54,871 nucleotides of DNA from an uncultured Romboutsia sp. (lineage in GTDB: Bacteria; Bacillota; Clostridia; Peptostreptococcales; Peptostreptococcaceae). Below the pieces are notes generated by a model, which saw only the letters and a list, made by a program, of their open reading frames with translations, searched no databases and was not told the origin of the DNA. The first letter of the stretch is position 1, and the number at the start of each line of letters is the position of its first letter. Shown here piece after piece: positions 19,219-25,809 of the stretch. The translations under genes and the position numbers were made by a program. The stretch is from contig CALFLM010000021.1 of the NCBI GenBank assembly GCA_937880075.1, positions 1-54,871 of the forward strand, given 5' to 3'.

Positions 19219-19417
19219 AATAAGCTAACTTTTTAACTTCTCTATATAAATTATGTGTATCTATGTTTTATAAATTAATCTAGTATACTATCTATACTCC
19301 TCTTTACTATAAGTATTTTTATAAAATTTCGTTAGATTTTAGATGCGATACAAATTAATATGTGCTACTATTTACTTAAAGAAATCAAATTAGATTTTTA
19401 CAAGGGATATAAATAAA

Positions 19418-19442
19418 AAAGCGGAAAATACTCCCGCTTTTG
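19418..19442 (-). terminator. Sigma factor gene terminator
   Basis: Stem AAAAGCGG / CCGCTTTT with an 8-nt loop, just after the sigma gene stop codon; on the minus strand the right arm runs into TTTTTTATTT. Confidence 0.8.
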
Positions 19443-19452
19443 TACAAACTAA

Positions 19453-20337
19453 TTAATAAAAGTTTTTAAGTAATTTAAGCCTACTTGGATGTCTTAATTT
19501 TCTAATAGCCTTAGCTTCTATTTGTCTTATTCTCTCTCTTGTTACGCCAAATACTTTGCCGATTTCTTCTAAAGTCTTAGGTGTGTCATCATCAAGTCCA
19601 AATCTCATTCTAAGTACTTGTTGTTCTTGATTACTAAGACCTGTTAATACTTCATCTATTTTTTCTCTTAAGTTATTTTGTTCAACCTCGTGCATAACCA
19701 CATCCCCAAAGTGTGCATCAGATGGTATAAACTCAACTAAACTACTATCTTCATCTTCTTTAATAGGAGTATCAAGAGATACTATATTTTTATCTCTTTT
19801 TAATATATCTAAAACCTTATCGACTTCAAGTTCACAAATTTCAGCAAGTTCATCCATACTAGGTTCTCTTTGAAGTATATTTGCAAGTTCTTGTTTTTTT
19901 CTTTTTACAAAATTTATTCTTTGATGAAGATGAACAGGTATTCTAATAGTATTTTCACAGTCATCTATGTATCTTGTTATACTTTGCTTTATCCACCATG
20001 TAGCATAAGTACTGAATTTAAACCCTTTCTTATAATCGTACTTTTCAACTGCTTTTATAAGTCCAATGTTTCCTGCTTGGATTAAATCAAGCATATCTAC
20101 ACTTTCTTTTCTATATCTTTTAGCAATGCTTACAACTAATCTATAATTTGCATTTATAAATTTCTCTTTTGCTTCATCTGAAGAGTCAATTATAGCTTTA
20201 GCTAGTTCTACTTCCTCTTTAGCCGATAACATTGGGTATTCTTCTATTTCTTTTAAATACATTTTCATAGCATTAGATGTATTTGATGAATCAGAATAAA
20301 TATAACTTTCATAATTTTGTTCTTTTTTAGCCTCCAT
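19453..20337 (-). CDS. RpoD-like sigma-70 factor (short, no region 1.1)
   Basis: A 294-residue sigma factor of the primary type. Region 1.2 starts near residue 20 ('NAMKMYLKEIEEYPMLSAKE'). Region 2 has 'NYRLVVSIAKRY', 'LDLIQAGNIGLIKAVEKYDY' and 'FSTYATWWIKQSITR' with the aromatic -10 melting residues. Region 4.2 is 'TLEEIGKVFGVTRERIRQIE'. Region 1.1 is absent, which separates it from the usual housekeeping RpoD. It is therefore probably the second RpoD-like (group 1/2) sigma of these clostridia, reading similar promoters. AAGGGG precedes the ATG. A candidate small RNA ends 237 bp upstream on the same strand. Confidence 0.88.
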   Translation of the reverse strand: MEAKKEQNYESYIYSDSSNTSNAMKMYLKEIEEYPMLSAKEEVELAKAIIDSSDEAKEKFINANYRLVVSIAKRYRKESVDMLDLIQAGNIGLIKAVEKYDYKKGFKFSTYATWWIKQSITRYIDDCENTIRIPVHLHQRINFVKRKKQELANILQREPSMDELAEICELEVDKVLDILKRDKNIVSLDTPIKEDEDSSLVEFIPSDAHFGDVVMHEVEQNNLREKIDEVLTGLSNQEQQVLRMRFGLDDDTPKTLEEIGKVFGVTRERIRQIEAKAIRKLRHPSRLKLLKNFY

Positions 20338-20573
20338 AATATAACCCCTTTTATATATAGTTTGTTAATTGAGATGTTATCTTTTCTCTAGCTTCATCTA
20401 CATTTATCATATGATAGCTGCTTCAAAAACATTCCATTCAATTAAATTAAATGTCAATAAGTTTATTTGTATATTATTCTACCTTAGCTATCAAATTTCC
20501 TTTTTTTATTTATATTTTTTATAAATTTCACTTATTTTAAGTATATAAATAAATATTGTAAGTTTTTATGCAT

Positions 20574-20690
20574 AAAAAAAGACCACAATAAAAGTAGTCT
20601 TTTTAAATCGAACGACGCTATAAATCCCTATATTAATAAATCCTTTGTTTTTTGCCCCAACATTTACGGTTTTTATATAGAATTTTTAAC
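20574..20690 (-). ncRNA. Candidate small RNA or leader upstream of the sigma gene
   Basis: A transcription unit of about 115 nt on the minus strand. It is framed by a near-consensus promoter (20697-20725) and a hairpin terminator at 20576-20605 (AAAAAGAC(U)AC / GU(G)GUCUUUUU plus U-run). No reading frame with a ribosome site lies inside. The transcript contains G-rich patches (UGUUGGGGCAAAA and AAAGGAUUUA, AUAGGGAUUUAUAG) that could pair with ribosome sites, and a GCGUCGUUCGAU segment. It could act in trans or be an attenuating leader of the sigma gene 237 bp downstream. It matches no RNA family that I recognise. Confidence 0.55.
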
Positions 20691-20696
20691 ATACTT

Positions 20697-20725
20697 ATAA
20701 TAACATTATTAAAAAATATCGTCAA
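20697..20725 (-). promoter_or_regulatory. Sigma-A promoter of the candidate small RNA
   Basis: On the minus strand TTGACG (20720-20725) and TATTAT (20697-20702) with a 17-bp spacer. Each hexamer has one deviation from consensus. It points into a region with no protein-coding frame. Confidence 0.75.
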
Positions 20726-20744
20726 GTTCGTATGTATTTATTTA

Positions 20745-21269
20745 TTAATGTTTACAACCACAGTTGTGATTATCTCCGTGATTGTGTCCTCCACAGCATT
20801 TATGTTCTTTTTCATGGTGATGTCCTCCACATCCACATCCATGATGAGAATGATCATGCTCAGCAGCTAATTTTTCCATTTCAAATAATTCTTTTTCCAT
20901 TTGTTCATATGTTGGAAGATCTGATTCTGTATCATATTCTTCTCCAGTCCAGTCAGCATACATCATTTGATTTCCATTAGTTAATATTATTCTACCTGCA
21001 GTAGTTATATTATCAACATCTTCTAAGAAATCTATTTGTTTTTGTACTACTTCCCCTTCTAATTCAACATCTTCATCTAAGCAGCTAACTAACATAACTG
21101 GAACTAAGTAATCTTCTTTGTCTTTAACACTTACTATTATATCTATTATACCCTCTGCACCTTCTTCAAACTCTGATAATGCTACATCAGTGTCTATCAT
21201 ATCATGTGGTACTAATAAGTCCTCCATTAAATACTTTATAACTCTTTCTTTTACTAGTTGTTTTGACAT
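20745..21269 (-). CDS. HsdR_N-like domain protein with His/Cys-rich tail
   Basis: A 174-residue acidic protein in two parts. Residues 1 to ~125 resemble the type I restriction enzyme R N-terminal fold (HSDR_N_2 type): 'LVKERVIKYLMEDLLVP', then 'GIIDIIVSVKDKEDYLVPVMLV'. Where a nuclease would have E-x-K after the last strand it has 'SCLDED', so catalysis is unlikely. Residues ~135-174 are packed with metal ligands: HDHSHHGCGCGGHHH, then EKEHKCCGG, then HNHGDNHNCGCKH, about 13 His and 7 Cys. The tail should bind Zn, Ni, Co or Cu. The ATG follows AAAGGA, and a TTGAAA/TATAAT pair with a short spacer lies at about 21326-21352. A role in metal storage or metal-responsive DNA or protein binding is conjecture. 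Confidence 0.75.
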   Translation of the reverse strand: MSKQLVKERVIKYLMEDLLVPHDMIDTDVALSEFEEGAEGIIDIIVSVKDKEDYLVPVMLVSCLDEDVELEGEVVQKQIDFLEDVDNITTAGRIILTNGNQMMYADWTGEEYDTESDLPTYEQMEKELFEMEKLAAEHDHSHHGCGCGGHHHEKEHKCCGGHNHGDNHNCGCKH

Positions 21270-21461
21270 AGTACTTATCCTTTCTAACTTATAGATATAA
21301 ATATCTATATTTTTCCTATTTACATATTATAATACATTTCTTATTTTTTCAATATTTGAATACAAAATCACAACTTAATTATACCCTTTTTTTACATATT
21401 TAAAATTTTATTAAACACATTCTCTTATAATTTAATATATATATTCTAATAATAATTATAC

Positions 21462-21556
21462 ATTATAAAATACTTTTATTATTTATGATACTTTTGAACA
21501 ATGCAAAATAATAATTTTACTTAATGAAGTATTTTAATTAAAACATATATAGTAAA
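21462..21556 (+). repeat. Duplicated upstream block, copy A
   Basis: A ~95-bp stretch that is nearly repeated at 22943-23036. Shared pieces include ATTATAAAATA, TTTATTATTTAT, and AATAATTTTACTTAATGAAG followed by TATTTTAATT and AAACATATATA. It contains no frame. It lies about 310 bp upstream of the CAP-domain gene. Confidence 0.75.
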
Positions 21557-21804
21557 AATCAATTAAGCTATCTACTTTTATTTTGTAAATACTTTTAGAA
21601 ATTTATATTTGTATATGTACAACAATCAAAACATCTATTTTTCAATTTATCTCGTTCTTTTTATACACAGTGTATTAAATTTCATTTACCTATTATATTA
21701 CTTTTTTACATTTTTCTACACTTTATTACAGTACTTTACAGTTAAAAAGTTGTAGCATTTATGTTAATATAAATATTAGAAAAGGATAATCCATTAGACT
21801 TCAA

Positions 21805-21821
21805 GTTACAATTTAGTAACA
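21805..21821 (-). promoter_or_regulatory. WalR-like box upstream of CAP gene
   Basis: On the minus strand TGTTAC-TAAAT-TGTAAC fits the WalR (YycF) consensus TGTWAH-N5-TGTWAH exactly. It is only 42 bp before the start codon, so it may be in the 5' UTR. More TGTAA half-sites with other spacings lie at 21700-21745. The rest of 21270-21863 is AT-rich and shows nothing else except copy A of the block. Confidence 0.4.
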
Positions 21822-21863
21822 ATTTTAAGTTTCAAATAAAATCAAAACAAAAGAGGTGTTTAT

Positions 21864-22772
21864 ATGAATAATAAATTTAGAAATATATTATCATTAGGAG
21901 CAATAACTATGCTAACAGCATCTACTGTGCTACCAGTAAACGCTCTATCAAAAACTTACTATAAAAAAGTTATGGTTACTAAATCTGTATATATGTATGT
22001 AAATGGTATTAAATTCAAATTACCGTTAACTCCAATTTGTCCAAATCTACCTTTAAAACCTGAAAATACTCCTAGTAAACCAAGTACTACTCCTGAGCAA
22101 AATCCTGATAGTACTTTAAATAAACCAAATACTGCTCCTGAGCAAAATCCTAACAGTACTCCTAGTAAACCAAGTTCTGCTCCTGAGCAAAATCCTGACA
22201 GTACTCCTAGTAAACCAAGTTCTGCTCCTGAGCAAAATCCTGACAGTACTCCTAGTAAACCAAGTACTACTCCTGAGCAAAATCCTAATAGTACTTTAAA
22301 TAAACCAAGTACTACTCCTGAGCAAAAGCCTGATAGTACTTTAAATAAACCAAGTACTACTCCTGAGCAAAATCCTAGTACAGATTTTTCTTCTTATCAA
22401 CAACAAGTTCTTGATTTAGTAAATGATGAAAGAACTAAGAGAGGAATATCTGCTTTAACACTTGATTCTAGCTTATCAAGTGTAGCAACAAAGAAATCTC
22501 AAGATATGGTAAATAAAAACTACTTCGACCATACATCTCCAACTTACGGTTCTCCATTTGATATGATGAAGCAATTTAGAGTATCTTATAGAACTGCAGG
22601 TGAGAATATAGCAAAAGGTCAAAAAACTCCAAAAGAGGTTGTAACTTCTTGGATGAATTCTGAAGGTCATAGAAAAAACATATTAAACCCTAATTTCACT
22701 AACTTAGGTGTTGGTATTGCAAAAGACTCTAAAGGAACAACTTATTGGACTCAGATGTTTATAGGTAAATAA
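21864..22772 (+). CDS. Secreted CAP/SCP-domain protein with Pro-rich repeat linker
   Basis: A 302-residue exported protein. Residues 1-28 form a signal peptide ('ILSLGAITMLTASTVLPVNA'). A short basic/aromatic region follows ('KKVMVTKSVYMYVNG'). Residues ~69-172 are seven 15-residue repeats of the type TPSKPSTTPEQNPDS. The C-terminal ~125 residues are a CAP domain of the YkwD type: 'VLDLVNDERTKRGISAL', 'HTSPTYGSPFDMM', 'AGENIAKGQ', 'SWMNSEGHRKNILNPNFTNL', and 'YWTQMFIGK'. In bacteria such proteins are found at the spore coat or cell wall; activity is mostly unknown. AGAGGTG precedes the ATG. A strong hairpin follows. Confidence 0.88.
   Translation: MNNKFRNILSLGAITMLTASTVLPVNALSKTYYKKVMVTKSVYMYVNGIKFKLPLTPICPNLPLKPENTPSKPSTTPEQNPDSTLNKPNTAPEQNPNSTPSKPSSAPEQNPDSTPSKPSSAPEQNPDSTPSKPSTTPEQNPNSTLNKPSTTPEQKPDSTLNKPSTTPEQNPSTDFSSYQQQVLDLVNDERTKRGISALTLDSSLSSVATKKSQDMVNKNYFDHTSPTYGSPFDMMKQFRVSYRTAGENIAKGQKTPKEVVTSWMNSEGHRKNILNPNFTNLGVGIAKDSKGTTYWTQMFIGK
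22068..22380 (+). repeat. 45-bp tandem repeat in CAP-protein linker
   Basis: Seven tandem units of 45 bp encoding Pro/Ser/Thr/Glu repeats. Units three and four are essentially identical at DNA level, which indicates recent copy-number change. Each unit keeps 'PEQ(N/K)P', and the start alternates between TPSK and TLNK. Confidence 0.85.
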
Positions 22773-22788
22773 TCTTAAATTACAAATA

Positions 22789-22897
22789 AAAAAAGGGGCT
22801 GTCGCATTAAGAGTAAATAATACAATATATAGTTATGCATAATTTTAATTAGCACAACATATTGTATATAATTTTTTAGTGCGATAGCCCCTTTTTT
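22789..22897. repeat. Long nested inverted repeat after the CAP gene
   Basis: Outer arms AAAAAAGGGGCTGTCGCA and TGCGATAGCCCCTTTTTT pair with one mismatch. An inner inverted repeat ATACAATAT / ATATTGTAT is nested about 20 nt further in. The whole folds into a two-storey cruciform of about 109 bp. It can end the CAP-gene transcript, but its size and terminal symmetry also fit a small MITE-like element. Confidence 0.65.
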
Positions 22898-22942
22898 ATA
22901 TTTTATAAATAAATTAACTAGAAATATTAAAAGTATATATGT

Positions 22943-23036
22943 ATTATAAAATAACTTTATTATTTATTGTATTTTTGAAAAATACAAAGTAATAATTTTA
23001 CTTAATGAAGTATTTTAATTGAAACATATATATCTA
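22943..23036 (+). repeat. Duplicated upstream block, copy B
   Basis: The second copy of the block at 21462-21556, with scattered substitutions but almost no gaps. The best-kept part is the 3' half around TAATTTTACTTAATGAAGTA. It lies about 140 bp upstream of the DUF1002 gene. Confidence 0.75.
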
Positions 23037-23072
23037 AAATATCTCATCCATAAAAATACACTTTTAGACAAT

Positions 23073-23089
23073 TGTTACAAACTTGTAAT
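23073..23089 (+). promoter_or_regulatory. WalR-like box upstream of DUF1002 gene
   Basis: TGTTAC-AAACT-TGTAAT matches TGTWAH-N5-TGTWAH exactly. It is about 90 bp before the start codon and about 24 bp upstream of a TATAAT at 23115-23120, an activating position. Confidence 0.45.
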
Positions 23090-23176
23090 TTGCTTTTTTA
23101 TATTAATAATTTATAGTATAATGTAATAGGGATATATTATGGTTTAACTTTTTATAAGTTGAAAGGAATGAATTTT

Positions 23177-24472
23177 ATGAACAAAAAATTAAATAATTTT
23201 AGAAAAAGATTTATAACTTTAGGTCTTACTGTAGTTTTAAGTTTATCAAGTTTAGGACTTGTATTTGCAGATGGTACTAGAGTTGTAACTCTTGGTGCAA
23301 ACTTAACACAAGAACAAAAAGATACTATGTTAAAATATTTCGGTGTTAACAAAGATGAAGTTGTAATACTTGAGGTTAACAACCAAGAAGAAAGAAAATA
23401 CTTACAAGGAGTTGCATCTGAAGCTCAACTTGGAAAGAAAACTTATTCTTGTGCTTATGTTGAACCAACAAAGTCAGGTAGTGGTATAAATGTTAAAACT
23501 GCCAATATAACTTGGGCAACTCCAGCTATGGTTGCAACTACATTATCTACTGCAGGTCTTACTGATGCTGATGTTGTCATTGCTGCTAACTTCCCAGTTT
23601 CTGGAACTGGTGCATTAACAGGTATAATGAAAGCATTTGAAGATGCTACTGGAGAGCCTCTAGATGAAGATAAAAAAGAACTAGCTTCGGAGGAATTAAT
23701 AACTACTGGAGATTTAGGTGATGATATCGGTCAAGATAAGGCTACAGGAATCGTTAATGATGTAAAAACTGAGATAATAAAAAATAACACTAAGGATACT
23801 GTTCAAATAGCTGAAACTATAAATAATGTAGTAAACAACTATAATGTTACTTTAACTGATGAACAAATGGCAAAACTTGAGAGCTTAATGGAAAAAATAT
23901 CTAAGCAAGATTACAACTATAATGAAATGAAAAATGCATTAGAAAGTGTATCTGATGTTGTTGATGAAAACTTATCTGCTATAGGTGAAAATGTAAATAC
24001 AGGGTTCTTTGACGGTATAAAGAACTTCTTTACAGGAATTGGCGATTGGTTTAAAGGATTATTTGGTGGTAATGACAATACTTCAAGTATACTAGACAAT
24101 ACTAATGATAGTTTACTTGGAGAAAATGCTCAAATAGATGCTACTGATAAGTCAACTATAAACCTTCCATCAAGCGAACAAGTTGAAGGATTCTTTGCTA
24201 AGATATGGAATTGGTTTACAGGATTATTCAATAATAACTCTAATAACCAAAATAATACTGAGCAAACAGAAGTAACTCCAAATGAAGAAAATAATACTAA
24301 TATGGAAACAAGCAATCCATTAGATGAAAATAATACTACTGAAGAAACAATAAATTCAATAGATGAAAATAGTTCTACTGAGGAAACTCCTCAAGATAGT
24401 GCTGATACTCCTGCATCTAATGAAGATAATTCATCATTAGATGTGCAAACTCAAGAACAACAAAGTAATTAA
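23177..24472 (+). CDS. Secreted DUF1002 (YpuA-like) protein
   Basis: A 431-residue exported protein. I place the start at the ATG at 23177 (MNKKLNNFRKRF), about 9 bp after GAAAGGA; earlier in-frame starts overlap that site. A signal peptide ends near 'LGLVFA'. Residues ~30-270 are the DUF1002 domain ('VTLGANLTQEQKDTMLKYFG', 'YSCAYVEPTKSGSGINV', 'AAPNFPVSG'-like 'AANFPVSGTGALTG'). Two aromatic amphipathic segments follow: 'FFDGIKNFFTGIGDWFKGLF' and 'EGFFAKIWNWFTGLFNN'. The C terminus is a low-complexity Glu/Asn/Thr tail. The B. subtilis relative ypuA is stress-linked; biochemical function is unknown. A WalR-like box and the duplicated block lie upstream. Confidence 0.85.
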   Translation: MNKKLNNFRKRFITLGLTVVLSLSSLGLVFADGTRVVTLGANLTQEQKDTMLKYFGVNKDEVVILEVNNQEERKYLQGVASEAQLGKKTYSCAYVEPTKSGSGINVKTANITWATPAMVATTLSTAGLTDADVVIAANFPVSGTGALTGIMKAFEDATGEPLDEDKKELASEELITTGDLGDDIGQDKATGIVNDVKTEIIKNNTKDTVQIAETINNVVNNYNVTLTDEQMAKLESLMEKISKQDYNYNEMKNALESVSDVVDENLSAIGENVNTGFFDGIKNFFTGIGDWFKGLFGGNDNTSSILDNTNDSLLGENAQIDATDKSTINLPSSEQVEGFFAKIWNWFTGLFNNNSNNQNNTEQTEVTPNEENNTNMETSNPLDENNTTEETINSIDENSSTEETPQDSADTPASNEDNSSLDVQTQEQQSN

Positions 24473-24500
24473 TTATTTATATAGTTTAATTTAAGCACAT

Positions 24501-24533
24501 AAAAAGACGGATAATTTATTATCTGTCTTTTTT
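24501..24533 (+). terminator. DUF1002 gene terminator
   Basis: Stem AAAAAGAC-GGATAA / TTATC-TGTCTTTTTT with a T-run, 28 bp after the stop codon. Confidence 0.82.
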
Positions 24534-24632
24534 GTATTTAATATTCTTATAAAACTATTTATTTTCATAGTTTTTCTTAATTATATTAATATATTTATAG
24601 TTAAATCTAAGTATTAAGTTAATTTCTAAAAA

Positions 24633-24672
24633 AATAAAAACCATATCACTAATTTTTGGCATGGTTTTTATT
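24633..24672 (-). terminator. DUF2935 gene terminator
   Basis: Stem AATAAAAACCAT / ATGGTTTTTATT, located 45 bp after the DUF2935 stop codon and followed by T's on the minus strand. Confidence 0.75.
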
Positions 24673-24716
24673 TCTTAAATATATATATAATTTTAGTTAA
24701 GTTATCTTAGTTATAT

Positions 24717-25631
24717 TTACATCTCTTTATACATTTCTAACAATCTGATATAATGATTTGCTTCTCTTAGTACATGGTCTGCAAGAAGTGGAAGTATTAT
24801 AGATCTTATTTTACAACTAGCAATCCCTTGTACTCCTGCTTGTTTAAAGTCCTTAAGTTTAATAGTTTGATTTAAAGTTTCATTAGTAACACTATCTATG
24901 GTAACGTCTGTCATATCTTGCGCTTCTTTAATTAAATCTTTAAATTCATCTGCAAATTCATCTGCAATATCTATTAATGTTTCTTCAGAAGGATCTAGCA
25001 ATCCTCTTATAAATAATGCATGTTCCATCATAATTTGATCCCAGAATAACTCCGTTTCTCTATTGTCCTTAGCATCAATATCTACTCTATTTTCAAGGTC
25101 ATTTACCAATGAAAGATATAATTTTGCTTCACGAATTATATGTTCAATAAGTAATGGATAATTAACTGTGAATAAATTACATGATAATACACTATTTAAT
25201 ATTCTATTTTTGAAATCAATTAATCCACTAAGAAGTATCTTTGCATTTGCATTAAGCTGATTTACATAGTTTACTAAATTAGAACTAACCTGAGGATTTA
25301 TTACACTACGTAGCATTGACTCTGTCTTAGTTATATTTTGATTTATCTCTATGCCTGTTAGTTTTTGAGTCTTAGCTTCTGTTCCTAATGTGAAATCAGT
25401 TATAATTTCTCCAGAGTTTAAAACATTTGCTCTTATTACTCCATTGCTAGCACTAACTGTATATGCTAATAATTTTTCAAATTCATTTTTATAGTGTTCT
25501 GCTTCACTAGCAAGTCTTGAATCCTTAGGTGTAAATCCAGCTTCTAAAAAAAGTGCGTGCTCCTTCATAATTCTAGAAAAAAATAAATGTAGCTCAAGTG
25601 ATAAAATAGCGTATCTTTGATCGTTTATCAT
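24717..25631 (-). CDS. DUF2935 protein (two-repeat helical bundle)
   Basis: A 304-residue soluble protein made of two similar all-helical halves. Each half starts with an 'E-H-A-L-F' motif ('IMKEHALFLEAG', 'IMMEHALFIRGLL') and ends with 'HxxREA' ('EHIIREAKLYLSL', 'DHVLREANHYIRLL'). Paired E-H and H-RE positions within four-helix bundles suggest a ferritin-like metal site; this is inference, as the family has no known function. AGGAGGG lies 4 bp before the ATG at 25631. Single-gene unit with its own terminator. Confidence 0.82.
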   Translation of the reverse strand: MINDQRYAILSLELHLFFSRIMKEHALFLEAGFTPKDSRLASEAEHYKNEFEKLLAYTVSASNGVIRANVLNSGEIITDFTLGTEAKTQKLTGIEINQNITKTESMLRSVINPQVSSNLVNYVNQLNANAKILLSGLIDFKNRILNSVLSCNLFTVNYPLLIEHIIREAKLYLSLVNDLENRVDIDAKDNRETELFWDQIMMEHALFIRGLLDPSEETLIDIADEFADEFKDLIKEAQDMTDVTIDSVTNETLNQTIKLKDFKQAGVQGIASCKIRSIILPLLADHVLREANHYIRLLEMYKEM

Positions 25632-25731
25632 ATGCCCTCCTAAAAATAAATTTACTCCATTCTATGCATTAGAAGATTTATTCGTGATAAAACAATTTAG
25701 TTTTCTATAATGATTTAAATATTTTAAATTA

Positions 25732-25767
25732 AAAAGTCCCTAAAACTATAATAGCCTTAGGGACTTT
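25732..25767 (-). terminator. Terminator of the M60/Ig-repeat operon
   Basis: Stem AAAGTCCCTAA / TTAGGGACTTT about 45 bp after the stop of the Ig-repeat gene. T's follow on the minus strand. Confidence 0.8.
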
Positions 25768-25809
25768 ATTTTGTTATTTTTACTTTTAAAGTATCGTTAT
25801 TTAAATTAA

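Larger units (their letters stand above)
18992..19452. other. Intergenic region between dynamin and sigma genes
   Basis: 461 bp of AT-rich DNA upstream of the dynamin operon and downstream of the sigma gene. It holds the two hairpins listed at 19169-19218 and 19418-19442. The 200 bp between them (19219-19417) show no convincing reading frame or structure; the promoter of the dynamin operon should lie at 18992-19160 but no clear hexamer pair stands out. Confidence 0.5.

Noticed and set aside
20338..20573. 18-codon leader frame before the sigma gene (near 20345-20410)
   Set aside because: No ribosome site and no regulatory codon run; insufficient support.
20652..20980. Plus-strand His/Ser-rich frames opposite the metal-tail gene
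   Set aside because: They are antisense shadows of the His/Cys codons. The minus strand has the ribosome site and the family resemblance.
22068..22380. 45-bp repeats considered as a CRISPR array or iterons
   Set aside because: No spacers, and the units are in frame inside the CAP-domain gene.
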